A stretch of 64,000 bases of DNA from positions 1 through 64,000 of the forward strand of contig DASPRY010000088.1 in assembly GCA_035624215.1 (NCBI GenBank), written 5' to 3'. The notes under the pieces are model-generated. The model made no database searches and was not told where the DNA came from. It saw nothing but the letters and a program-made list of their open reading frames with translations. This document shows positions 42,669 through 51,148 of the stretch, one piece after another (the first letter of the stretch is position 1; the number at the start of each line of letters is the position of its first letter). The DNA is from JAFAGX01 sp035624215. GTDB lineage: Bacteria > Acidobacteriota > Terriglobia > Terriglobales > Acidobacteriaceae. The position numbers and the translations under genes were made by a program.

Positions 42669-42696
42669 CTCGAAATTTGAAACTGGAAACTAACTC

Positions 42697-42960
42697 ATGG
42701 CGCACAAAAAAGGACAGGGAACATCACGAAATGGCCGCGACTCAAACTCACAGCGGCTGGGATTCAAGGCTTTTGGCGGACAACTGGTTCCGGGCGGCAC
42801 GATCATTGTGCGGCAGCGCGGAACCCGCGTGAAGCCGGGCTTGAACGTTGGCCGAGGGAAAGACGATACTTTGTTTGCCAAGATTCGCGGCCGGATCAAG
42901 TTCATGGATCGGGGCTCGATGGGCAAGTACGTGATGATCGAACCGGTGGAAGCGAAGTAA
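42697..42960 (+). CDS. rpmA: 50S ribosomal protein L27
   Basis: An 87-residue ribosomal protein near the peptidyl transferase centre. The sequence starts MAHKKGQGTSRNGRDSN, with the conserved N-terminus that reaches into the active site, and GGQLVPGGTIIVRQRGT follows. There is no Firmicutes-type cleaved leader. It lies 28 bases after rplU and before a terminator. Confidence 0.98.
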   Translation: MAHKKGQGTSRNGRDSNSQRLGFKAFGGQLVPGGTIIVRQRGTRVKPGLNVGRGKDDTLFAKIRGRIKFMDRGSMGKYVMIEPVEAK

Positions 42961-42990
42961 GACGCTGAATGTCCGCGTCACGGTGACAGG

Positions 42991-43015
42991 GCCTCGCCTT
43001 CGGACGAGGCTTTTT
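42991..43015 (+). terminator. Rho-independent terminator after rpmA
   Basis: GCCTCG (42991-42996) pairs with CGAGGC (43005-43010). The loop contains a C(TTCG)G tetraloop, and five T residues follow. It separates rpmA from obgE, although the three genes are usually cotranscribed; it may only reduce readthrough. Confidence 0.8.
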
Positions 43016-43044
43016 GTTTGCATCCGAGGACCTGAGGGGGCTTG

Positions 43045-43060
43045 GGCGCCCGTCCCCACA
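43045..43060. repeat. 16-base repeat segment shared with the dus gene
   Basis: GGCGCCCGTCCCCACA is identical at 50161-50176. It lies in the obgE leader, 12 bases before the start codon. Confidence 0.65.
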
Positions 43061-43071
43061 CGGACAAGTTA

Positions 43072-44127
43072 ATGTTCATTGATGAGGCGACAATTCGCGT
43101 GAAAGCCGGGGCCGGCGGCAACGGATGTGTTGCCTTCCGCCGGGAAAAGTTTGTTCCGCGCGGCGGGCCGTCAGGAGGAGATGGTGGCAAGGGTGGCGAT
43201 GTCATCATGGAATCCAGCGAGCGCCACAATACCCTGGTTCATTTTCGTTTCAATCCCGAATACAAGGCGCAGCGCGGGCGGCATGGAGAAGGCGCAAATA
43301 AGACTGGCCGCGAGGGCGAAAACATAGTGTTGAAGGTGCCGGTCGGAACGCTGGTTTACGACGTAGAGAGCGGTGAAAAGGTACATGATTTTTCGCAGGC
43401 GGATGAACGCATTGTGGTGGCTCGCGGCGGGCGTGGGGGACGCGGGAACGCACGGTTTGCCACCTCTACGCATCAAGCGCCGCGTGAACACGAGGAAGGA
43501 CGTCCGGGTGAAGAGCGGGTACTTCGGCTGGAGCTGAAGCTGTTGGCCGATGTCGGGCTGGTGGGTTATCCGAATGTGGGTAAATCCACCCTGATTTCGC
43601 GCATCTCGGCGGCGCGGCCCAAGATAGCCGATTATCCGTTCACAACTTTGCAGCCGAATCTGGGTGTGGTGGTCGTGGGCCGGCCGCCGGATGACGAAAG
43701 CTTCGTTGTCGCAGACATTCCCGGGTTGATCGAAGGGGCGCATGCGGGCGCCGGGCTGGGCACGCAGTTCTTGCGCCACATTGAACGGACGCGGTTGCTG
43801 GTGCATCTGGTAGATGTTTCCGATGCGAGTGGGCGTCCGGACCCAGTGAAGGATGTGGAAGTGATTATGGGAGAGCTGAGGAGCTTCGGCGCGAAACTGG
43901 AAGAGAAGCCGATGCTGATGGCGGCCTCGAAGACAGATATTGCCAACAAAGACAAGCTGGCCAAACTAAAGCGGTATTGCAAGAAACAAGGGCTGCAACT
44001 GTTCCCGATTTCAGCGGTCACGGGCAAAGGGATCGACGAGCTGAAATACGCGATGGCCGAGAAGGTGGAGCAGGTGCGGCGACAGGCATCTGAGGACAGC
44101 AGCGAATACCGCGTGTCAGGTGCCTAA
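43072..44127 (+). CDS. obgE: Obg-family GTPase
   Basis: A 351-residue GTPase needed for late 50S ribosome assembly. The glycine-rich Obg domain is at residues 1-155 (GAGGNGCVAFRREKFVPRGGPSGGDGGKGGDV). The G domain has GYPNVGKST (P-loop), FTTLQPNLG, DIPGLIEGAHAGAGLG and a late SAVTGKG. The C-terminal OCT domain is short, as in many phyla. ATG 43072 begins the FIDEATI strand; the frame is open 10 codons upstream. The repeat 43045-43060 falls in its leader. Confidence 0.96.
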   Translation: MFIDEATIRVKAGAGGNGCVAFRREKFVPRGGPSGGDGGKGGDVIMESSERHNTLVHFRFNPEYKAQRGRHGEGANKTGREGENIVLKVPVGTLVYDVESGEKVHDFSQADERIVVARGGRGGRGNARFATSTHQAPREHEEGRPGEERVLRLELKLLADVGLVGYPNVGKSTLISRISAARPKIADYPFTTLQPNLGVVVVGRPPDDESFVVADIPGLIEGAHAGAGLGTQFLRHIERTRLLVHLVDVSDASGRPDPVKDVEVIMGELRSFGAKLEEKPMLMAASKTDIANKDKLAKLKRYCKKQGLQLFPISAVTGKGIDELKYAMAEKVEQVRRQASEDSSEYRVSGA

Positions 44128-44247
44128 CCACATGTCGGGTCTACCGCACCCCCTGCGGACCAACACCCGCTACATTCCTCACTAGAGCCGGTGATCTCAA
44201 TCACAGACCGTGGTGCGCTCTGCAGGGTCAAATCCTGTTGAGGATTT

Positions 44248-44919
44248 ATGGGCGAGGATTTTGCTGTCATGCGGCAGAGCATTGTCGAGGGTACTCCGGA
44301 GAAGGCTTCGGTTCTGGCGAGGCAAGCCCTGGATCAGGGCCTGAGTCCACTCGAGGTGATCGACAATGGATTCGTACCCGGAATGGCAGAAGTGGGCGAA
44401 GAGTTCGCCAGTCATCGGATGTTCTTGCCGGACATGCTGGCGGCGGCAGAAGCCATGAAGGCAGCCATGGCGGTGCTCGAGCCGGAGCTGAAGCGCCAAG
44501 GCGAAGAGCGGCCAGTCGCCGGCACCGTGATTCTGGGCACAACCAAGGGAGACATTCATGAGATCGGCAAAACCCTTGTGGGAACATTGCTGACCGCAAA
44601 CGGATTCAAGGTGCACGATCTCGGCGTGGACGTAGCCTGCGAGAAATTTGCTGCCTGTGCTCATGAGCTTAGAGCCGATATTGTGGGAGTTTCCGCACTG
44701 CTGACAACCACCATGCGAGGTCAGAAATCGGTTGTCGAGTCGATCGAGCGAGCAGGTTTGCGCCCCGCGGTAAAAGTGATTGTGGGAGGCGCTCCGGTTT
44801 CCCAACGATGGGCGGATGAAATTGGGGCTGACGGGTACGCCAAAGATGCGATCTGTGCGGTGGCCCTGGTGAGAAAGCTGCTGGATCAAAAACTCGCGCC
44901 TGCTGAACTGAGAGTATGA
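44248..44919 (+). CDS. Corrinoid (B12-binding) protein, MtbC/MttC family
   Basis: A 223-residue cytosolic methyl carrier. The N-terminal helical cap (residues 5-85) is followed by a Rossmann cobalamin domain. Asp102 and His104 in GDIHEIGK form the base-off DxHxxG motif that binds cobalt from below. Further parts are VHDLGVDV, VGVSALLTTTM and KVIVGGAPVS. It passes methyl groups from a substrate methyltransferase to an acceptor. The next gene, which overlaps it by four bases, is the matching MttB-family methyltransferase. No corrinoid activator (RamA) or acceptor methyltransferase is in the window. Confidence 0.93.
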   Translation: MGEDFAVMRQSIVEGTPEKASVLARQALDQGLSPLEVIDNGFVPGMAEVGEEFASHRMFLPDMLAAAEAMKAAMAVLEPELKRQGEERPVAGTVILGTTKGDIHEIGKTLVGTLLTANGFKVHDLGVDVACEKFAACAHELRADIVGVSALLTTTMRGQKSVVESIERAGLRPAVKVIVGGAPVSQRWADEIGADGYAKDAICAVALVRKLLDQKLAPAELRV

Positions 44920-46370
44920 GGCCGAAACTCGAGCTTCTGGAGCAATCGCTCGTCCAATGTGTCCTCGACGAGGCCTTCGAGCTGCTGGAGACGATGGGGA
45001 CAAAGGTCGGGGCAATTGAGGCGGTTGATCTGCTGTCTTCGGCCGGTGCAAGCATGGAGAACGGGGCAGTGCGAATTCCGCGACGCCTCGTTCAGCGAGC
45101 GTTGGAATCTGTCCCGCGCGAGTTCTTCCTCTACAGCCGCTCCGGCCAGCCTGCGGTTCATTACGGGGGAGACAACGTTCATTTCGACCCTGGATCCTCA
45201 TGTCTGAACATTCTTGATTCGGAAACCCAGGAGCCACGGCCAGCTATTTCCGCTGATCTGGTGCGGATGGTGCAGGTCACGGAGATGCTCCCTGAATTTG
45301 CGGCGCAATCGACGGCCATGGTCTGCAATGACGTGCCCACTGAAATAGGAGATTGGTATCGGCTGCTGCTTGTGCTGTGGTATTCGGACAAGCCGGTCGT
45401 AACCGGAGCGTTCGGTCTCCCGACACTGCAAACCATGCTCGAGTTGCTGGCAGCGGATGTAGGCGGCGCGGAGAAGCTTCGCCAAAAGCCACGAGCCATC
45501 TTTGACGTGTGCCCTTCGCCGCCGCTGAACTGGTCAGAATTTGCTTCGCAGAATATGGTGGAGTTGGCGCGAGCGGGCGTGCCAGCAGAGATCGTCTCCA
45601 TGCCGCTTGCGGGAGCGACAGCACCGGTAACTTTGGCTGGAGCAATCGTGCAGCACGCGGCGGAGTGTCTGGCGGGCATGGCTATTCATCAACTAGCAAA
45701 ACCGGGCGCGCCGGTCGTGTGGGGTGGAGCGCCGGCTATCTTCGATATGAGCACAGGAAATACACCCATGGGGGCCGTTGAAACCGCCATGCTGGACGTG
45801 GGCTGCTCGCAAATCGGAAAGGCGCTTGGGCTGCCGACGCACGGTTACCTGGTGGCCAGCGACAGCCGGCACATCGACGCACAAGCGGGAATGGAAAGTG
45901 GCGGCTCCGCGCTGTTGGGTGCTTTGGCAGGGATCAACATGATCTCCGGAGCGGGGATGCTGGATTTTCTTGCCTGCCATAGCATTGAAAAGCTGGTAAT
46001 TGATGCCGAGGTAATCGCCAGCGCCCAACGCCTGATTGCGGGTATTGAGCCTCGAGGCGAGAAACTGGCGCTCGAGGCATTTGCCCAGACTGGGTTCCAC
46101 GGGGATTTTCTGAAATTGAAAGAGACCCGCTTGCTGTTCCGCAAGGAGCAGCATTTCCCGTCGGCTGTAACTGACCGGCGGGCTAATGAGGGTTCCGACA
46201 TTCTGACGCGCGCGCGGGGGCGCGTCAGTGAGCTGGTCGGGAGTTATCAGAAACCAAAGTTAGAATCGCAAGTCGAAGAGGCGCTCCTGGCGATCGCCTG
46301 GCGCGAGGCGAGAGCCGTCGGGATCGACCACCTGCCCGGCATAGAGATCATCGCCGCGTACCACGATTGA
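44916..46370 (+). CDS. Non-pyrrolysine MttB-family corrinoid methyltransferase
   Basis: A 484-residue methyltransferase of the trimethylamine methyltransferase superfamily. It has the TIM-barrel plan with DLLSSAGASMENGAVRIPRRLVQRAL at the N-terminus, VHFDPGSSCLNILD, and PVVWGGAPAIFDMSTGN. The frame is uninterrupted, with no in-frame TAG, so it lacks the pyrrolysine that true MttB uses. The non-Pyl members act on quaternary amines such as glycine betaine, proline betaine or carnitine, and the substrate here is not known. It is translationally coupled to its corrinoid protein (ATGA overlap). Confidence 0.9.
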   Translation: MRPKLELLEQSLVQCVLDEAFELLETMGTKVGAIEAVDLLSSAGASMENGAVRIPRRLVQRALESVPREFFLYSRSGQPAVHYGGDNVHFDPGSSCLNILDSETQEPRPAISADLVRMVQVTEMLPEFAAQSTAMVCNDVPTEIGDWYRLLLVLWYSDKPVVTGAFGLPTLQTMLELLAADVGGAEKLRQKPRAIFDVCPSPPLNWSEFASQNMVELARAGVPAEIVSMPLAGATAPVTLAGAIVQHAAECLAGMAIHQLAKPGAPVVWGGAPAIFDMSTGNTPMGAVETAMLDVGCSQIGKALGLPTHGYLVASDSRHIDAQAGMESGGSALLGALAGINMISGAGMLDFLACHSIEKLVIDAEVIASAQRLIAGIEPRGEKLALEAFAQTGFHGDFLKLKETRLLFRKEQHFPSAVTDRRANEGSDILTRARGRVSELVGSYQKPKLESQVEEALLAIAWREARAVGIDHLPGIEIIAAYHD

Positions 46371-46600
46371 AATCTCTCTACGCAAGTGGGCCTGGGCGCG
46401 GAAGCGAGCCAAACGCGCGGTTATTGCGTCGCTAACAACGCGACGGTTCGCGCGGCTGCCCAGACCCTTGGCTGCGCAAGAGCGGCTTGCTCAGGATGAC
46501 AGACCCACTCCGCTCTCTGCGGTCTCCTTTGGAGTTTGCCTCGTTCGGTGTACACTTCCAGCTTTGTTTACTGCTAATAAGTTCTCACCGGGAGCTGCCT

Positions 46601-48832
46601 GTGAAGAAAAGGGCTGGTGTAGTGCTGATCTTTCCCATGCTCATCTTGAGCGCGTTTTCTCAGACCACAAAAAAGCCTCTCACAATTGAAGCAATTTTTG
46701 CAGAAGGCGGGATCACCGGCCGTGGGCCGGAGACCATCAAATGGAGTCCCGACAACAAAAGGTTCTCTTTTATACAGCGCGACGATTCCGGTGAGCACGG
46801 ACAGCTTTGGGTCGTGGACGCAAACACGGGCGAGAAGAATGTGCTGGTCTCCGAATCCAAACTGGCTTCGCTTGCGCCGCCCATAGGGAAGATCAAGGAT
46901 GAGCGGGAAAAGGAGCGTGTTACCCGTTATCACATTGCGGCTTACGACTGGGCTCCGGATTCCAAGCACCTGCTGTTCGATTCCCAAGGCCAGCTCTGGC
47001 TTTACGGTATTGAAAGTGGCACTGCAGTTCAAATCACCTCGGCTCCGGATCCCAGCAGCGACCCAAAATTTTCTTCCGACGGAAACAAGCTTGCTTATCT
47101 GCGTAAACACAATCTGTATGTGCGTCCGGCTGCGGGCGGAGGAGAAAAGGCGCTGACCAAGCCGACGGGGGATAAGGAGAAAGATGAAAATCTGCTGAAT
47201 GGCGAAGTGGATTGGGTCTATGCCGAAGAGCTGGACGTAAGAAGCAACTATTTCTGGTCTCCCAATGGCAAGGAGCTGGTTTATTTGCAGATGGACGAGA
47301 CGAACCTTCCCACTTATCCCCTGGTGAACTGGATTCTGACGCACCCCACGACCGACATGGAGAAATATCCCAAGGCTGGCGACCCCAACCCGGGGGTACG
47401 ACTGGGCGTGGTCAGCGCCGACGGAGGCAAAACCAAATGGATCAATCTGACGGACGATCAGGACACTTACATTCCACGGTTTGGCTGGGTGCGCGATGGC
47501 TTGCTGTGGGCTCAAGTATTGAATCGGGCGCAAGACGAGCTGGATTTATATTTTGCCGACGCACACTCCGGGCACTCCCGGAAAGTGCTCAGGGAAACGG
47601 CTCCGGACGCGTGGGTCAATGTAAATAACGATTTCAAGATGCTGAAATCCGGGGATCGTTTTCTGTGGTCGAGCTGGCGCGACGGAACCACGCAACTTTA
47701 TCTCTACAGTTTTGATAAGGCGAACCCGATTGCAGCTGAAGCAAAGCTGGAGGGCCAGCTCACCAGGGGCGACTTCGAAATGCTGGGAGTTGGGAGCGTG
47801 GATGATGAAGCCGGCAGGGTTTTTGTTGCCTCAAACAAGGACGATCCGAGGCAGCGGCAGCTCTACGCGGTGAAATTGGACGGTTCAGGATTTGAACGAG
47901 TATCACAGCAAGATGGCACTCATGAATCGACATTTGCCGAGGATGGCAAGCACTATGTCGACGAGTATTCAGATAGCTTGCTGCCACCGAAGATGTCAAT
48001 CTGTTCGGCAGCGGGCTCCTGCAAGGAGGTTTGGAGCTCGCGGAACGTGGATGGTTTCGGGCTGATAGCGCCGAAGTCCCTGCAATTCAAGGCCGACGAC
48101 GGTACGACGTTATATGGCGAACTGCTGATCTCAGAGGAGAGCGCAAAGAACAGTAAGGTTCCCTTAATTGTGTACATCTACGGAGGACCGGCCGCGCAAA
48201 CGGTTCTCAAAGAATGGATGGGAACATTAGGGTTGTTTCACCAGTTGCTGGCGCAAAAGGGATTCGCGATCTTTACCGTGGATAATCGCGGGACGCCAGG
48301 GCGTGATCGCAAATTCCAGACGGCGATTCGGCACGAATACGGCGAGATCGAGTTGAAAGACCAGCTCACAGTACTCGACCAGCTATTGTCGCAATATCCA
48401 CAATTGGACCGCACGCGGGTCGCAATATGGGGATGGAGCAACGGCGGATCGATGACCTTGTACTCTCTGACTCACTCCGACTTTTTCAAGGCCGGGGTTT
48501 CAGTTGCGCCAGTTACGGATTGGCGGAACTACGACTCGATCTATACAGAACGGTACCAGGGGCTACCCAAAGACAACGGCAAAGGCTATCAGGATCTGCG
48601 CCTGGCGAATGTCGCAGACAAGTTGCATGGTTCGCTGCTGTTGGTACACGGTACGGGCGACGATAATGTTCATTTTCAGAACAGCGTTCAGATGGTAGAA
48701 GCGCTCATTCAGGCAGGCAAGCAGTTTCGGTTCATGATCTATCCCAATAAGACACATGGGATTAGCGGCGCAGAGGACCGCGATCATCTGTTCCACATGA
48801 TTGAAGATCACTTTGAACAAGAGCTGAAGTAG
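46601..48832 (+). CDS. Exported dipeptidyl peptidase IV-like serine peptidase (S9B)
   Basis: A 743-residue peptidase. A short signal peptide (VVLIFPMLILSAFS) and a beta-propeller (WSPDNKRFSFIQRDD, repeated WxPDxK blades) precede the alpha/beta-hydrolase domain. The catalytic triad is Ser613 in GWSNGG, Asp687 in HGTGDDNVH and His719 in NKTHGI. YAEELDVRSNYFWSPNG carries the paired glutamate of DPP IV, which fixes the free N-terminus of the substrate. The start is a GTG at 46601, seven bases after GGGAG; the frame is open 38 codons upstream but with no signal-like sequence. It acts outside the cytoplasm on proline-containing peptides. Confidence 0.93.
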   Translation: MKKRAGVVLIFPMLILSAFSQTTKKPLTIEAIFAEGGITGRGPETIKWSPDNKRFSFIQRDDSGEHGQLWVVDANTGEKNVLVSESKLASLAPPIGKIKDEREKERVTRYHIAAYDWAPDSKHLLFDSQGQLWLYGIESGTAVQITSAPDPSSDPKFSSDGNKLAYLRKHNLYVRPAAGGGEKALTKPTGDKEKDENLLNGEVDWVYAEELDVRSNYFWSPNGKELVYLQMDETNLPTYPLVNWILTHPTTDMEKYPKAGDPNPGVRLGVVSADGGKTKWINLTDDQDTYIPRFGWVRDGLLWAQVLNRAQDELDLYFADAHSGHSRKVLRETAPDAWVNVNNDFKMLKSGDRFLWSSWRDGTTQLYLYSFDKANPIAAEAKLEGQLTRGDFEMLGVGSVDDEAGRVFVASNKDDPRQRQLYAVKLDGSGFERVSQQDGTHESTFAEDGKHYVDEYSDSLLPPKMSICSAAGSCKEVWSSRNVDGFGLIAPKSLQFKADDGTTLYGELLISEESAKNSKVPLIVYIYGGPAAQTVLKEWMGTLGLFHQLLAQKGFAIFTVDNRGTPGRDRKFQTAIRHEYGEIELKDQLTVLDQLLSQYPQLDRTRVAIWGWSNGGSMTLYSLTHSDFFKAGVSVAPVTDWRNYDSIYTERYQGLPKDNGKGYQDLRLANVADKLHGSLLLVHGTGDDNVHFQNSVQMVEALIQAGKQFRFMIYPNKTHGISGAEDRDHLFHMIEDHFEQELK

Positions 48833-48880
48833 ACGCGTGAGAGTGTCTCGCAAGCCCGCCCTGAGCGAACTCGAGCGACT

Positions 48881-49720
48881 ATGCAACGTCTTCAGCTCGG
48901 CAACTTCGAACTCGTCGCCGTCTCGGACGGGACTTATGAACTGGACGGCGGTGCTTTCTTTGGCGTGGTGCCGAAGACATTGTGGGAAAAGAAGGTCACT
49001 GCGGATAAGCGCAATCATGTGCCGGTCGGGCTCAATTCTGTAATTGTGCGCACCGGGGATTGTACGATTTTGATCGAGACCGGCATCGGCAACAAGATGC
49101 CTGAGAAGTTGATCCAAATTTACGGGCAGCCAGCCAGGCTGCTCGACAATTTGTCGGCGGCGGGTTTTTCTCCGGCAGACTTCGATATCGTCATCAACAC
49201 GCACTTGCATTTTGACCATTGCGGTTGGAATACAGTTCGGCAGGGAGACAGGTTCGTAGCTACGTTCCCGAAAGCGAAGTATTACGCGCAGGAGGGCGAA
49301 TGGCAGCATGGACAGCTCCAGCTCGAACGCGATGCTATCAGCTATATGAGGCCGAATTATGATCCGCTGATTGCCAGTGGACAGATGACGTTATTGCGCG
49401 GCGATCAGGAAGTCGTGCCGGGAGTTTCGGTGAAGGTCTTTCCGGGACATACGCGACACATGCAAGCGGTGATCCTCAAGAGCGCGGGACAGACCGCTTG
49501 TTATATCTCCGATTTGATTCCGACCTCGTCCCACCTCAATCTGAACTGGGTAATGGCATTTGATTTGTTTCCGCTCGAAACCATTGAAAGCCGCAAACAG
49601 TATTATTCGCGGGCCATTCCTGAGAAGTGGCTGACGATGTTCACGCACGATCCTGATATGCCGTGGGGATATGTAGAGAAGGATGAGAAGGGACGAATGT
49701 TGGCGAAGCGGGCGACTTAG
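48881..49720 (+). CDS. Metallo-beta-lactamase fold hydrolase
   Basis: A 279-residue metallohydrolase. The metal motif HxHxDH reads THLHFDHCGWN, with further ligands in FPGHTRHMQ and CYISDLIP. FPKAKYYAQEGEWQHG fits lactonase-like members of the family, but the substrate is not known. There is no signal peptide. It lies 48 bases after the DPP IV gene in the same direction, so it could be transcribed with it. Confidence 0.9.
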   Translation: MQRLQLGNFELVAVSDGTYELDGGAFFGVVPKTLWEKKVTADKRNHVPVGLNSVIVRTGDCTILIETGIGNKMPEKLIQIYGQPARLLDNLSAAGFSPADFDIVINTHLHFDHCGWNTVRQGDRFVATFPKAKYYAQEGEWQHGQLQLERDAISYMRPNYDPLIASGQMTLLRGDQEVVPGVSVKVFPGHTRHMQAVILKSAGQTACYISDLIPTSSHLNLNWVMAFDLFPLETIESRKQYYSRAIPEKWLTMFTHDPDMPWGYVEKDEKGRMLAKRAT

Positions 49721-49779
49721 GGACAGCCTTCCTTCTCGCCGTCCAGATGAGAGCAGCTAACGAGTCCGTGAGGTAAGCC

Positions 49780-50922
49780 TTAACCCTCGCGGGCGAGGGC
49801 GCACGCGCCACAAAGTCTGGCTTCGAAGAACTCTTGGACGTTCGCCAAAACGTCCGGCGCGGTTTTCGAATCGTAGATCACCTTGCGCAACACCGCTCCG
49901 CCTGGTACGCCGTGGGTGAACCACGAGGCAAACTGTTTCATTTTGCCGACCGCGTCTGGCAGGTCCTCTTCAATCAGCATCTGGAAATAGGTGCGGATCA
50001 TCTGATAGCGATCGGATTCGGTGGGTTCGTCGTAAGGATGGCCGCCAGACGCACGATTATTGCCCTCACCAAGAACGTGAGGGCTTCGTGCGGCGCGCCC
50101 AGGTCCTTCGTCGCCAAAGGATGGCTCTGTTGCGGAGCTTCGCTCAGCCTGAACGGGCGAGGCGCCCGTCCCCACATAGGCATCGCTGATCCATTCGCAA
50201 TACTGCTGAATCTGCCGGAAGATCCAGGGGTTTGACGGCGCAGTACGGCCGATCATGACAGCATCGCAGCCGGTACGGGTGACCATGCTGCAGGCATCCT
50301 CTGGGGTCCGAATATCACCGTTCCCAATGACGGGGATTTTTACAGCGTTTTTCACGCCGCCGATCCAGTCCCAGCGCGCCTGACCGCTGTAGCCTTGTTC
50401 GCGAGTGCGGGCGTGCAGAGCGACAGCGGACAAGCCGCAATCTTCGGCCATTTTGGCCAGCTCTACGCAGACGATTTCCTGATCATTCCAGCCGGCGCGG
50501 AATTTCACGGTGAAGGCAATCTTTACCGCGGCGCGGACGGCTTCAAAAATGCGGCGGATGGCAGGTAAATCGCGCAGCAAGCCGGATCCTCCGTTGCACT
50601 TCACAACTTTTTTCGCAGGGCAGCCCAGGTTCAGGTCGACCAAATCGAAGCCGAGATCCTCGACCATGCGGGCGGCTTCCGACATCACCTGCGGATTGCT
50701 GCCGAAAAGCTGCGCTGAGATCGGGTGCTCGTCCTCGTAAAAGTGCAGATATCGTTTGGCTTTCTTATCCCTGGAGCGCAGGACTCCGTCGGCGGAGGTA
50801 AATTCCGTCATAATGAGGCCGCAGCCGCCAAGGTTGCGAATGAAGCGGCGGAAGACTGTGTCGGTGACGCCAGCCATGGGAGCGAGAACCGTCGCTGGAG
50901 TGATCTGGACGGTTCCGATCAT
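49780..50922 (-). CDS. dusB: tRNA-dihydrouridine synthase with in-frame repeat insertion
   Basis: A 380-residue FMN enzyme that reduces uridine in tRNA. The TIM barrel shows LAPMAGVTDTVFRR, NLGCPAKKVVKCNGGSGLL (active-site region), FTVKFRAGW, ALHARTREQGYSG and VIGNGDIRTPEDA followed by GCDAVMIGRTAPSNPWIFR. Between the barrel and the C-terminal helical domain lie about 50 residues that the family does not have (GTGASPVQAERSSATEP...). They are encoded by palindromic repeats and keep the frame. ATG 50922 is chosen at the family's usual start; the frame is open to 51024. It resembles DusB, but the subtype is not certain. Confidence 0.9.
   Translation of the reverse strand: MIGTVQITPATVLAPMAGVTDTVFRRFIRNLGGCGLIMTEFTSADGVLRSRDKKAKRYLHFYEDEHPISAQLFGSNPQVMSEAARMVEDLGFDLVDLNLGCPAKKVVKCNGGSGLLRDLPAIRRIFEAVRAAVKIAFTVKFRAGWNDQEIVCVELAKMAEDCGLSAVALHARTREQGYSGQARWDWIGGVKNAVKIPVIGNGDIRTPEDACSMVTRTGCDAVMIGRTAPSNPWIFRQIQQYCEWISDAYVGTGASPVQAERSSATEPSFGDEGPGRAARSPHVLGEGNNRASGGHPYDEPTESDRYQMIRTYFQMLIEEDLPDAVGKMKQFASWFTHGVPGGAVLRKVIYDSKTAPDVLANVQEFFEARLCGACALAREG
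50063..50176. repeat. Palindromic repeat cluster inside the dus gene
   Basis: CCCTCAC (50063-50069) pairs with GTGAGGG (50077-50083). ACGGGCG (50153-50159) pairs with CGCCCGT (50163-50169). The end, GGCGCCCGTCCCCACA, is shared with 43045-43060 and its hairpin type with 32541-32556. The cluster encodes the extra 50 residues of the protein. Confidence 0.72.
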
Positions 50923-51148
50923 CAAGTGGTTGGGAACTAGCACCCGGACGGGAACGTTCTTCGCGAATACGGCCGAAGTGACATTCGCACCGCCGGTATC
51001 CCTGTTGTCCCAGAATTTGCGCACGATACTATCTTACTGCCTGCCCGGCGCGGTTATGGTGAGATGTGGGACAATTGCGCCTGGCCAGAGCAGTTTGACC
51101 GGACAGCGCTCCGAGAGGGGTAGTTGAATCTTGCTGTCGTATTCCTGC

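Noticed and set aside
44128..44247. Cobalamin riboswitch before the corrinoid protein gene
   Set aside because: The gap is only 120 bases and lacks a recognisable B12-box, too short for the known fold.
44916..46370. Pyrrolysine-containing trimethylamine methyltransferase
   Set aside because: The frame has no in-frame TAG and the protein is full length without it.
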